From assembly GCF_043555935.1 (NCBI RefSeq), contig NZ_JBIGIB010000002.1:62001-126000 (forward strand): a DNA stretch of 64,000 bases, written 5' to 3'. The translations under genes and the position numbers were made by a program. The notes under the pieces were generated by a model. It had not been told where the DNA came from. It made no database searches and saw only the letters and a list, made by a program, of their open reading frames with translations. This stretch comes from Pelomonas baiyunensis. GTDB lineage: Bacteria; Pseudomonadota; Gammaproteobacteria; Burkholderiales; Burkholderiaceae_C. Below, one piece after another: positions 17,701 to 26,641 of the stretch. Positions within the stretch are counted from its first letter, which is position 1. Every line of letters begins with the position of its first letter.

Positions 17701-20700
17701 CGCCAGCTACCTGCCGGCAGCCACCGTCACGCGCTCGTTCACCGTGGCGCCGCCGGTGCTGACCATCAGCCCGGCCACGCTGCTGGCACCCGCGGTGGCG
17801 CAGCCCTACGCGCAGACCATCACCATGTCGGGCGGCACGGCGCCGTACCGCTTCAGCCTGAGCGCTGGCAGCCTGCCGGCCGGCCTGGCGCTGGGGGCGA
17901 GCACCGGCACGCTGTCGGGCACGGCCACGGCGGCGGGGGCGTTTGCGTTCACGGTGCAGGTGACCGACCAGCGCGGCTTCAGCAGCTCGCAGGTTTACAG
18001 CTTCAACATCGCGCTGCCCACCCTCGCCGTGGCGCCGGCCGGCCTGGCCGCGGGCCAGCAAGGGCTGGCGTACAGCCAGCAGGCCACCGCCTCCGGCGGT
18101 TTGGCGCCTTATGCCTACAGCCTCAGCGCCGGCAGCCTGCCCGCCGGCGTGACGCTGAATGCCGCCACCGGAGCGATCTCGGGCACGCCCACCGTCAGCG
18201 GCACGTTCAACTTCACCGTCAAGGCGACCGATGCCACCAGCGGCAGCGGCCCCGCGCAAGGAACGCAGGCGTACACCGTGGTCATGGCCGCCGGCCAGCC
18301 GCGGGCGGCGGCCGCCCGTGTGGACACCGGCTACGGCACGCCCGCCCCGGTGAACCTGGGCGCTGTCATCACCGGCGGGGCCGCCACAGCGGTGGCCGTG
18401 GTGTCAGGCCCCGCGCACGGCACGGCGGTGGTGTCGGGCCCGACGACCCTGCTGTACACGCCCGCCGCCGGCTATGCCGGGCCAGACAGCTTCACCTACA
18501 GCGCGAGCAACGCCTTCGGTGCGTCGTCCGCCACGGTGACGGTCAACGTGGGTTCGGCCACGCTGAGCTACGCGCCGGCCCCGCTGGCGCCCGGCGTCGG
18601 CGGCGCGGCCTACAGCCAGTCGGTCGCTGGCGCCAGCGGCGGCGCAGCGCCTTACAGCTATGCGGTGGCCAGCGGCGCGCTGCCGGCGGGTTTGAGCCTC
18701 GCGGCCAACGGCACCCTGGCCGGCACACCCACGGCGGGCGGCACTTTCCAGTTCACCGTGACGGCCACGGACAGCAGCACCGGCGCCGGCCCTTTCCGCG
18801 CCACCAGTGGCCTGTTGACGCTGACCATCCGCGCCGCCACGGTGGCGCTGGCACCAGCCAGCCTCGCCCGCGCACAGGTGGGCGTGCCCTACAGCCAGGC
18901 CCTGAGCGCCACCGGTGGCAACGCGCCCTACAGCTTCAGCGTGTCTGCCGGCACGCTGCCGCCCGGCCTCGCGCTGAACGCCAGCACGGGTGCACTCTCC
19001 GGCACCCCCACGGCGGCGGGGCGCTTCGCGTTCACGGTGCAGGCCAGCGACAGCACCGCCGGCGCCGTGGGCACCGGCAGCCGCGAGTTCGTGTTGACCA
19101 CCGACCCGGCCTTGCCGATTGCCGGTGCCAAGGGCCTGACGGTGGCGTTCAACACCGCGACGGTGCTGGACCTCGCCCCCGCCCTCAGCGGCGGACCCGC
19201 CACCGCCGTGGCCGTGTCCAGCGCGCCGGCGCACGGCACGGTCACGGTGAGCGGGCTCACGGTCACCTACACCCCGACGGTCGGCTACACGGGCACGGAC
19301 CGCTTCTCGTACACCGCCAGCAACGTGTCGGGCACCTCGGCTCCGGCGGCGGTGGACGTCACCGTCAACCCGCCGCTGCCGGTGCCGCAGCCGGGCAACG
19401 TGACGGTGATCAACCGCGGCGCCAACAACGGCGGCGTGCCGCAGCCAACGGTGATCACGCTGACCTCGCAGGGCGGCCCAGTGACGGGCGTGACCATCGT
19501 TGTGCCGCCGGCGCACGGCACGGTCACGCTCGCCGGCATCCAGCAGGCCGGCCGCGTGCAGGCGAGTGCATTCACCGGGCGGCAGGACGCGGGCGGTAGC
19601 AGCGCGACTGTCACCTACACGCCCAACGTCGGCTTTGTCGGGACGGACAGCTTCACCTACACCATGACCAACGCCGGCGGCACCTCGGCGCCGGCCACGG
19701 TCACCATTCAGGTCACGCCGCCGCCCCCGGTGCTGGGCAGCGCCGGCACCACGGCGCGCACCAAGGGCGGCCAGCCGGTAGTGCTGGCCGTGGCGGCGCA
19801 GGCCACGGGCGGGCCCTTCACCGGGTTGACGGTGGTGTCAGCACCCGCCGAGGGGCGCACCGAGGTGCAAGGCCTGACCTTGGTCTACACGCCGCCGGTG
19901 GCGTTTGCCGGTGTGGCCACCATCACCTTCGCCCTCAGCAATGCCTACGGCAGCACGCAGGGCACGGCCACGGTCACGGTGGTGGGCCGGCTGGACCCGT
20001 CGAAGGACGCCGAGGTGGGCGGCCTGCTGGCGTCGCAGGCCGACACCGCGCGGCGCTTTGCCCGGTCGCAGCTAGGCAACTTCAACCGGCGCCTGGAAAG
20101 CCTGCACAGTGCGGGCGGCTGGGGGCGGTCGAGCCTGGACCTGGGCCTGAGCTCCTTCGGCGTGCAGTCTCGGGCCGAGGCCCGGATGGACCCCTTGGCC
20201 CAACTGGATGCCCGGCGCGGCGGGGATGCCACGGGGTCCGCGATGCCGGGGGCTCGGGCCGGGGGCGGCGGCGCTCGTGTGTCGAGCGCCGCACAGGGTG
20301 GGCCGGACGCCGGCGCTGCGCCCCGTGCGCATCTGCGTTCGGGCGACCGTCAAAACGCCGGTCGAGACAGTGACGGCGCCGAGGCCCGCGAGCCGTGGGC
20401 CTTCTGGATGGGCGGTGGCATCGACTTCGGCCGGCGCGATGCGCTGACCGGCCAGGAGCGGCTGCGCTTTCACACCGATGGCGTGAGCCTCGGGGCCGAC
20501 TGCCGGGTCAACGACCGCTGGACCTTGGGCGTGGGCGGAGGCTTTGGCAGTGACCGGGCGGACATCGGCACCCACGGCTCGCGCAGCACGGCCCGAAATG
20601 GCGTGGTGGCGGTGTACGGGGCCTGGCGGCCGGCGGAGCAGGTGTTCGTGGACGGTGTGTTGGGCTACAGCCGGCAGAGCTTCGATCTGCAGCGCTACAT

Positions 20701-21232
20701 CACCGATGACGGCGGCTGGGCCACCGGCTCGCGCAGCGGGCGGCAGTGGTTCGGGTCCGTGACCGCCAGCCACGAGTCGCGCCTGGCCGGGGGCTGGATG
20801 CTGGCGCCCTATGGTCGGCTGGAGTGGATGCGCGCAACGCTGGCGGCCTACACCGAGACCGCGGCCGATGTGGCGGCGCTGAGCTTTGCCGATCAGCGCG
20901 TGCGCATGGCCACCGGCAAGCTGGGCCTGCGCGCGGCCTTTGCACATCCGCTGCAAGGTGGTGAGTTGCAACCCCGGCTGCGGCTGGAGTGGCAGCACCA
21001 GTTCGAAGGCACGGACCCGGCAGCCATGACCTATGCCGACCTCGGGCCGCAGACACCGGTGTACCGCGCCCAGCCGGCGCAAGACAAGCGCACCCAAGGG
21101 GCGGCGGAACTGGGGGCCAAGTGGGTGCAGTCCGGCGGCCGGCTGGCGGTGTCGGTCGACGTCGGCACGCAGTTCAGCGGCCGCAGCGGGGCTCAGCAGT
21201 CGCTGCGGCTGGGGCTGGAGGGGCGCTTCTGA
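14705..21232 (+). CDS. Giant repeat-rich autotransporter / adhesin-like surface protein
   Basis: 2175 residues. Order: signal peptide (about 1-49, ending CFAAPAMAA); a unique N-terminal region (50-150); five 173-residue repeats (about 152-1016), each an Fn3-like domain plus a module starting QTITFANPGAQNFGTTPTL; then He_PIG-type putative Ig domains (SLSAGSLPAGL..LSGT motifs) alternating with cadherin-like domains (PAHGTV..YTP..G..GTDSFTYT). A helical linker near 1770 leads to a C-terminal autotransporter beta-barrel (about 1895-2175) ending in Phe (LRLGLEGRF). It should be anchored in the outer membrane with the repeats outside; adhesion is inferred. A ribosome site (GGAGGAGA) precedes the ATG. 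Each repeat carries two conserved cysteines 16 residues apart (first pair C282/C298). Confidence 0.88.
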   Translation: MGSCRQGSCRNTRSDPPARAFGALAVLCRAARWLLLAALSLCFAAPAMAAVRCSITWNLANTGTSSYVYTFTPSDYGSCDPGGVDGVYTDGFGSTSSISTSQGGSMATDLNTPNVDKLVYQIPTVRYTGTDSVTLYDAYGDTVQVTIVVSATAPGAPTIISGTAGNAQATVSFSAPAYDGASTITSYTVTSSPGGFSMTGASSPLTVTGLTNGVGYTFRVTATNAVGTGAQSGASGTVTPKAPQTITFVNPGAQNFGTTPTLPGSSDSGLALTFSSVTTGVCTTTSGGTLTFVTVGTCTIHADQAGNAAYLAATTVSRSFTVNAVVPGAPTVGTATAGNTQASVTFTAPGFNGGASITGYTVTASPGGATGTGAASPITVTGLTNGTAYTFTVTATNSAGTGSASAASNSATPKAGQTITFANPGAQTFGTTPTLTATSDSGLTVSFTSSTTGVCTITSGGVLTFVTAGTCTINADQAGNGSYLAATTVSRSFTVNAVVPGAPTVGTATSGNAQASVTFTAPASNGGASITGYTVTASPGGATGTGAASPIIVTGLTNGTAYTFTVTATNSAGTGSASAASNAATPKAGQTITFANPGAQNFGTTPTLTATSDSALTVSFTSSTPGVCTTTSGGALTFVTAGTCTINADQAGNGSYLAAATVSRSFTVNAVAPGAPTVGTATAGNTQASVTFTAPGSNGGASITGYTVTANPGGATGSGAASPITVTGLTNGTAYTFTVTATNSAGTGSASAASNVATPKAGQTITFANPGAQNFGTTPTLNATSDSALTPTFSSATTGVCTITSGGALTFVTSGTCTINADQAGNGSYLAAATVSRSFTVNAVVPGAPTMGTATAGSGQASVSFTAPASNGGSAITSYTVTSSPGGITASGAASPITVTGLSNGTTYTFTVVATNGAGTGGASAASNAVATQAAQTLIFANPGTQNFGTSPTLSATSDAGLTPSFSSATPAVCTVTAAGTLTFLAVGTCTISADQAGNASYLPAATVTRSFTVAPPVLTISPATLLAPAVAQPYAQTITMSGGTAPYRFSLSAGSLPAGLALGASTGTLSGTATAAGAFAFTVQVTDQRGFSSSQVYSFNIALPTLAVAPAGLAAGQQGLAYSQQATASGGLAPYAYSLSAGSLPAGVTLNAATGAISGTPTVSGTFNFTVKATDATSGSGPAQGTQAYTVVMAAGQPRAAAARVDTGYGTPAPVNLGAVITGGAATAVAVVSGPAHGTAVVSGPTTLLYTPAAGYAGPDSFTYSASNAFGASSATVTVNVGSATLSYAPAPLAPGVGGAAYSQSVAGASGGAAPYSYAVASGALPAGLSLAANGTLAGTPTAGGTFQFTVTATDSSTGAGPFRATSGLLTLTIRAATVALAPASLARAQVGVPYSQALSATGGNAPYSFSVSAGTLPPGLALNASTGALSGTPTAAGRFAFTVQASDSTAGAVGTGSREFVLTTDPALPIAGAKGLTVAFNTATVLDLAPALSGGPATAVAVSSAPAHGTVTVSGLTVTYTPTVGYTGTDRFSYTASNVSGTSAPAAVDVTVNPPLPVPQPGNVTVINRGANNGGVPQPTVITLTSQGGPVTGVTIVVPPAHGTVTLAGIQQAGRVQASAFTGRQDAGGSSATVTYTPNVGFVGTDSFTYTMTNAGGTSAPATVTIQVTPPPPVLGSAGTTARTKGGQPVVLAVAAQATGGPFTGLTVVSAPAEGRTEVQGLTLVYTPPVAFAGVATITFALSNAYGSTQGTATVTVVGRLDPSKDAEVGGLLASQADTARRFARSQLGNFNRRLESLHSAGGWGRSSLDLGLSSFGVQSRAEARMDPLAQLDARRGGDATGSAMPGARAGGGGARVSSAAQGGPDAGAAPRAHLRSGDRQNAGRDSDGAEAREPWAFWMGGGIDFGRRDALTGQERLRFHTDGVSLGADCRVNDRWTLGVGGGFGSDRADIGTHGSRSTARNGVVAVYGAWRPAEQVFVDGVLGYSRQSFDLQRYITDDGGWATGSRSGRQWFGSVTASHESRLAGGWMLAPYGRLEWMRATLAAYTETAADVAALSFADQRVRMATGKLGLRAAFAHPLQGGELQPRLRLEWQHQFEGTDPAAMTYADLGPQTPVYRAQPAQDKRTQGAAELGAKWVQSGGRLAVSVDVGTQFSGRSGAQQSLRLGLEGRF
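15158..17752 (+). repeat. Five tandem 519-bp repeats inside the autotransporter gene
   Basis: Unit boundaries at 15158, 15677, 16196, 16715 and 17234, each exactly 519 bp (173 codons). Units 2, 3 and 4 are the most alike at DNA level, with long near-identical runs; units 1 and 5 have diverged more. Every unit encodes one Fn3-like and one MBG-like Ig-type module. The exact period and high identity imply expansion by duplication and continuing recombination. Confidence 0.95.
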
Positions 21233-21261
21233 GCGAAGCGGCTCCGAGGGTGGAAAAAGAA

Positions 21262-21283
21262 TCGGGCCGCACGTGCGGCCCGA
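21262..21283 (-). terminator. Terminator of the hemerythrin gene (22-bp perfect palindrome)
   Basis: TCGGGCCGCAC/GTGCGGCCCGA is a perfect palindrome. On the minus strand it is followed by TTCTTTTTCC, giving a T-tract for the minus-strand gene that ends at 21308. On the plus strand there is no T-run, so it would end the autotransporter transcript only weakly. Confidence 0.75.
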
Positions 21284-21307
21284 ATGTCAACGGGGGTGAG
21301 GGGGGCT

Positions 21308-21799
21308 TCAGTGCCCGCAGCTGCTGGAGCCGCAGCCGGAGCCAGAACCCGCAGCGGCGGCTTCGGTGGCCACGGCCTCGCGGCACTCGCCGGTGGCCGG
21401 GTCAAAGCCGCGCTGCTCCATGGTCCACACCAGGGCGGCGTCCATCATCTCGGCGTGCTGCGGGAACCACTGCGCCAGTTCGCCGCGCAGGATGCTCAGC
21501 GGCTCGCGGTCGTTCAGTTCGTTCGCGTAGCGCAGGGCTTCGCGCATCACGTTCAGCACCATGGCGTGCTGGCTGCTGTGGCAGTTCTGCGGCTCGAAGC
21601 CCACGCGAGCCATCCAGTCCTCTTCCATCGCGAAGTGGGCTTCGGTGTGGGCCAGCAGCGCGTGGTAGGCGGGCAGGGCGTCTTCACCGGCGTCCAGCGC
21701 CGCACCGAAGGCGTTCAGCAGGTCGATGAATTCCTGGTGGGTGGTGTCCAGCTGCGGCTGGTTCAGGACGAGCGAGTCGGTCCAGGCAAGGGTGGTCAT
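21308..21799 (-). CDS. Hemerythrin-like oxygen/iron-binding protein
   Basis: 163 residues. The bacterial hemerythrin pattern is intact: DTTHQEFIDLLNAF, HTEAHFAMEEDWM, HSSQHAMVLNVM and WFPQHAEMMDAAL supply His and carboxylate ligands for a di-iron site. Possible roles are O2 storage or sensing. The C-terminus has an unusual 30-residue extension of Ala, Gly and Ser ending GSGCGSSSCGH, which could bind metal or form a disulfide. No signal peptide is seen, so it is probably cytoplasmic. Confidence 0.88.
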   Translation of the reverse strand: MTTLAWTDSLVLNQPQLDTTHQEFIDLLNAFGAALDAGEDALPAYHALLAHTEAHFAMEEDWMARVGFEPQNCHSSQHAMVLNVMREALRYANELNDREPLSILRGELAQWFPQHAEMMDAALVWTMEQRGFDPATGECREAVATEAAAAGSGSGCGSSSCGH

Positions 21800-21844
21800 G
21801 GTGGGAATGCTAGGCAGCGTGGTGGTGCGCGGTATTGAGGCAAC

Positions 21845-23242
<1,398 letters not shown>

Positions 23243-23326
23243 GGGGCAGCGGAGATTCAGCGCGCACAATGCGCCGCGACGCGGGATTATCGAACGCCCG
23301 GTCTCAACCGCCCTTCGAGCCCCGAG

Positions 23327-24454
23327 ATGCCTTTGTTCAAGCGCCGCCCCGCGCCGCCGCAGGGCCACTGGCAGGAAACCACCCAGCGTAGCCAGTGGCA
23401 CACCTTCGGCGCGACCGAACTGCCACCGCTGCCCGCCCTGGACCCGCGCACCCGTGACGGGGCCGGTGCCGGCGCGTCGGACGCACAGGCGTTCGACGTG
23501 TGCCACGTGGGCCTGGTGCTGCGGGCGGTGCTGGGTGTGCATGGCGTGCTGGCCCTGGGTGCCGCCCTGATGGCGCGCGACGGCGGCCAGTGGCTTGCGC
23601 TGATGGCCCAGGGCACGGTGGTGACCATGTTTGCCGTGCTGGCCTGGCTGGTGGGGGTGTGCGCCGGCAAGCGGCTGTGGCCGCGCTTGACCGCCGGGGT
23701 CTTGTGGCCGTTGTTGATGGGGTGGGGCGGCGCGGCGGGCCTGCTGGGCCTGGGGCTGCTGAACCTGACGAGTGATGAGCCCTTCACCGCCTGGCGCGCG
23801 ACGGGCGTGCTGCTGAGCGGTGCGGCCGCTGCGGGCGTGTTGCTGGCCTGGCTGCAGCTGCGGGCGCATTCGCAACGCCCGGCGGATGCGTTGGCGCAGC
23901 TGGTGGAGTTGCAATCGCGCATCCGGCCGCATTTTTTGTTCAACACGCTCAACAGTGCGATTGCCCTGGTGCAGGTGGACCCGGCCCGCGCGGAGAGCGT
24001 GCTGGAAGACCTGGCCGAGCTGTTCCGCGTGGCGCTGGGCGAGGCCAGCGAGGCGGTGTCGCTGGGGGAAGAGGTGGAACTGGCGCAGCGCTACCTGGCC
24101 ATCGAGCAGATCCGGTTCGGCGACCGCCTGCGGGTGCGCTGGCAACTGGACCCGCAGGCCAACGGCGCCCGCGTGCCGCCCTTGCTGCTGCAGCCGCTGG
24201 TGGAGAACGCGGTGCGTCACGGCGTGGAGCCCAACGACGATGGGGGCGAGCTGCAAGTGACCACGCAGCGGCGGGGCGACCAGGTCGAGATCCGCATCGT
24301 GAACACCGTGGGCGCGCCGGCCCGCACGCCCGGGCACGGGCTGGCCTTGCGCAACGTGCGGCAGCGCCTGGCGCTGATGCACGACGTTGCAGCTCGTTTC
24401 GATGTGGATGCTTCCGCCCACCGGTATGCCTTGCGGATACTCGTGCCGTTATGA
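23327..24454 (+). CDS. AlgZ/LytS-type sensor histidine kinase
   Basis: 375 residues. Several hydrophobic segments (about 55-180) form the membrane domain. They are followed by a His_kinase (PF06580) domain with the phospho-acceptor H202 in RIRPHFLFNTLNS, an N-box (LQPLVENAVRHGVEP) and a GHGLALRNVRQRL G-box. This class pairs with LytTR response regulators. Its stop overlaps the ATG of the regulator gene as ATGA. The argH-algZ-algR order is common in Burkholderiales. The stimulus is unknown. Confidence 0.9.
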   Translation: MPLFKRRPAPPQGHWQETTQRSQWHTFGATELPPLPALDPRTRDGAGAGASDAQAFDVCHVGLVLRAVLGVHGVLALGAALMARDGGQWLALMAQGTVVTMFAVLAWLVGVCAGKRLWPRLTAGVLWPLLMGWGGAAGLLGLGLLNLTSDEPFTAWRATGVLLSGAAAAGVLLAWLQLRAHSQRPADALAQLVELQSRIRPHFLFNTLNSAIALVQVDPARAESVLEDLAELFRVALGEASEAVSLGEEVELAQRYLAIEQIRFGDRLRVRWQLDPQANGARVPPLLLQPLVENAVRHGVEPNDDGGELQVTTQRRGDQVEIRIVNTVGAPARTPGHGLALRNVRQRLALMHDVAARFDVDASAHRYALRILVPL

Positions 24455-25281
24455 ATGCCGCCCTTCGTGTGTTGATCGTGGACGACGAGTCCCTGGCCCG
24501 GCTGCGCCTGCGCGGGCTGCTGGATGCGATCGCCGAACCCCGCTGCGAGGTGGTGGGCGAGGCAGCCAACGCCGCGCAGGCCACGCAGTGGCTGGCCGAG
24601 CACCGGTGTGATGTGGTGATGCTGGACGTGCAGATGCCGGGTGTCGACGGACTGAACCTCGCCGAAAAACTGCGGGCCGTGCCGCCACCGGGGGGCGCGC
24701 CGCTGTTCATCTTCGTCACGGCGCACGCCATGCACGCGCTGCAGGCCTTCGAGCTGGAGGCGCTGGACTACCTCACCAAGCCTGTGCGCCGCGAGCGCCT
24801 GCAAGCCGCCCTGGCCCGTGCCACGCTGCGGCTGGCCGAGCGCGCCGCCGTGCAGGGCCTGCCCCCGCCGGTGGCCGCCCCGGCGCCGCTGGAGGCCGGC
24901 GAGTTCATCACCCTCACCGAGCGCGGGCGGGTGCTGCGGGTGCCGGTGTCGGACGTGCTCTACGTCAAGGCCGAACTGAAGTACCTGACCTTGCGCACCG
25001 CCAGCGCCAGCCATCTGCTCGATGGCTCGTTGTCGGACCTGGAGCAACGCTTCCCGTCGCGCTTTTTGCGGGTGCACCGCAACGCCCTGGTGGCCCGCGC
25101 CGCGGTGCGCGAGCTCGAGCGGCATGCCGCCACCAACTTTGGTGAACTCGACGGGGGCGACCCGTCGGGCGAGGCGGCAGACAGCTGGGCCGTGCGCGTG
25201 GCGCATGTGGATGAATGGCTGGCCGTGTCGCGCCGCCAGGTGGCGGCGGTGCGGGAGGCGATTGCGGGGGTGAGGTGCTGA
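24451..25281 (+). CDS. AlgR-type LytTR response regulator
   Basis: 276 residues: a receiver domain (about 6-120) with acidic pocket DDE (11-13), phospho-acceptor D59 in VVMLDVQMPG and Lys in LTKPV, then a LytTR DNA-binding domain (about 150-272) with DVLYVKAELKYLTLRT and FLRVHRNALVA. It is translationally coupled to the kinase. In pseudomonads AlgR controls alginate and twitching motility. The regulon here is unknown. Confidence 0.92.
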   Translation: MNAALRVLIVDDESLARLRLRGLLDAIAEPRCEVVGEAANAAQATQWLAEHRCDVVMLDVQMPGVDGLNLAEKLRAVPPPGGAPLFIFVTAHAMHALQAFELEALDYLTKPVRRERLQAALARATLRLAERAAVQGLPPPVAAPAPLEAGEFITLTERGRVLRVPVSDVLYVKAELKYLTLRTASASHLLDGSLSDLEQRFPSRFLRVHRNALVARAAVRELERHAATNFGELDGGDPSGEAADSWAVRVAHVDEWLAVSRRQVAAVREAIAGVRC

Positions 25282-25318
25282 CGCACCTGGGGCCTGGGTT
25301 CACCGGCGGGCGGCGCGC

Positions 25319-26491
25319 GTGAAGCCGACGGCACGTCGGCACGCGGCCTGGCTGTTGGGGTTGGCGGCACTGCTGGCCGGCGCCCTCTGGCACTGGGCCC
25401 GCGAGGCACCCGAATCAACAGGTGCGCCGGCCGAGGCCCCGGTGCCCGTGGCCGCGCTGCCGCTGCCGCTGCCGCAGCCCGTGGCTTTGCCGGGTGGGGC
25501 GGGCGCCTCAGCTGCCAGCGCGCCGCGGGCCCTGCCGCGCCCCGATGGTGCCGATGAGGGCTTGGAGGTGTGCGGTGGTGGTCGTGTCCCGGCCGAACAG
25601 GTTCGGCTCTGGCGCGCGAACCCCGACCTGGGCCGCGCCTGGCTGGATCAGCAGATGCAGGGCCTGGAGGCGCGCACCCAGGCGGCCGTGGCCGAGGTGG
25701 CGGCTCGCCTGGCGGCGGGCCCGGTGCGGCAGCAGGTGGCGGCCCGGCTGCTGATGGGCGACGCGGATGGCGCGGCCTCGTTGGCGGTGCTGGGCAGTGA
25801 CGTGGGGGCCTACCAACTGGCCACGGCCGGCTGTGTCGGGCGGGGGCTGGCCCAGGGCGGGGCGGGATGTGGCGCCCTGAGCCCGCAGCGCTGGGCGGCA
25901 CTGGACAGCAGCGACGCCCGACCCTGGTTGCTGGTGCTGAGCCAGGCGCAACAGGCCAAAGACACCCTCGCGGTGGAGGAAGCTTTGGCCGCCCTGGCGG
26001 GCCGGCCGAGGCTGTCTCGCCGTTTCCATCTGCTCACCAGCGAGGTGTTGCAGGGTCTGCCACCAGCCATGGAGCCGGCGACGCGTGCGCAGGTGTTGAT
26101 CGTGACGATGGGCATTCAGGCGGCCTGGGCCGATGCGGGCATGGCGTCGTTGCGCCGGGCGTGTGGCGGGGAGGCGCGCCGCCCGACGGCGCGTTTCGCT
26201 GTGTGCCAGACCGTGGCGCGGCAGATGTTGGCCGCCAGCACCGATTTCATGGAAGCCACGTTGGCGCAGAAGATGGCGGACGACCTCTCGGTGCCCAAGC
26301 GCGACCAGGCGTTCACCGCCGAGGCGTTGGCCGCCGCGTGGGCCACCTTCCTGGAGGTCGCTCACGCGCGGCCGGGCGCCGACATGAGCTGCCGCAGCTT
26401 GCAAGCGCAAGGCGACCTGACGGCGCAACTGGCGCGCGAGGGCGAACTGCCCTACGCCATGGCGCAATGGCGCGCGCGGCAAGCGCGATAG
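25319..26491 (+). CDS. Membrane-anchored or secreted protein of unknown function
   Basis: 390 residues from a GTG at 25319. One hydrophobic N-terminal segment (AAWLLGLAALLAGALWHW) is followed by a Pro/Ala-rich linker and then a largely helical, Cys-containing domain (CGGGRVPAEQVRLW; CVGRGLAQGGAGCGAL; RRACGG; FAVCQTVARQML; MSCRSLQAQGD) that should lie in the periplasm. The paired cysteines suggest disulfides. It starts 37 bases after algR on the same strand and may share its transcript. I do not recognise a family. Confidence 0.7.
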   Translation: MKPTARRHAAWLLGLAALLAGALWHWAREAPESTGAPAEAPVPVAALPLPLPQPVALPGGAGASAASAPRALPRPDGADEGLEVCGGGRVPAEQVRLWRANPDLGRAWLDQQMQGLEARTQAAVAEVAARLAAGPVRQQVAARLLMGDADGAASLAVLGSDVGAYQLATAGCVGRGLAQGGAGCGALSPQRWAALDSSDARPWLLVLSQAQQAKDTLAVEEALAALAGRPRLSRRFHLLTSEVLQGLPPAMEPATRAQVLIVTMGIQAAWADAGMASLRRACGGEARRPTARFAVCQTVARQMLAASTDFMEATLAQKMADDLSVPKRDQAFTAEALAAAWATFLEVAHARPGADMSCRSLQAQGDLTAQLAREGELPYAMAQWRARQAR

Positions 26492-26536
26492 CGACCCCCA
26501 CCCGGGCTGCGTTCGGCTGGCGAATTTGTGCGATTG

Positions 26537-26575
26537 TTCGGCTTGAATGGGCTTGAAAATATCAAATAAGCCGAA
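26537..26575. repeat. Inverted repeat in the promoter region of the next gene
   Basis: TTCGGCTT (26537-26544) and AAGCCGAA (26568-26575) are perfect 8-base inverted arms around a 23-base A/T-rich centre. This is one of the few low-GC spots in the window and lies in the 150-base gap before the 26642 gene. It could be a regulator site or a cruciform; no T-run follows, so it is not an obvious terminator. Confidence 0.4.
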
Positions 26576-26641
26576 TTAAGCGATAAAGTCGAGCTGTTCA
26601 TTCCAGAGTCGCTCGGTGAACCGGCAAGGAGGCATCGACGG

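Noticed and set aside
15595..19599. A 1334-codon open frame on the plus strand inside the autotransporter gene
   Set aside because: His/Arg-rich shadow of the repeat region in another frame; the true frame has a signal peptide, Ig/Fn3 domains and a barrel.
23243..24421. N-terminal extension of argH that would make an 858-residue protein
   Set aside because: The extension is antisense to the clear AlgZ-type kinase and argH has its normal start at 23242.
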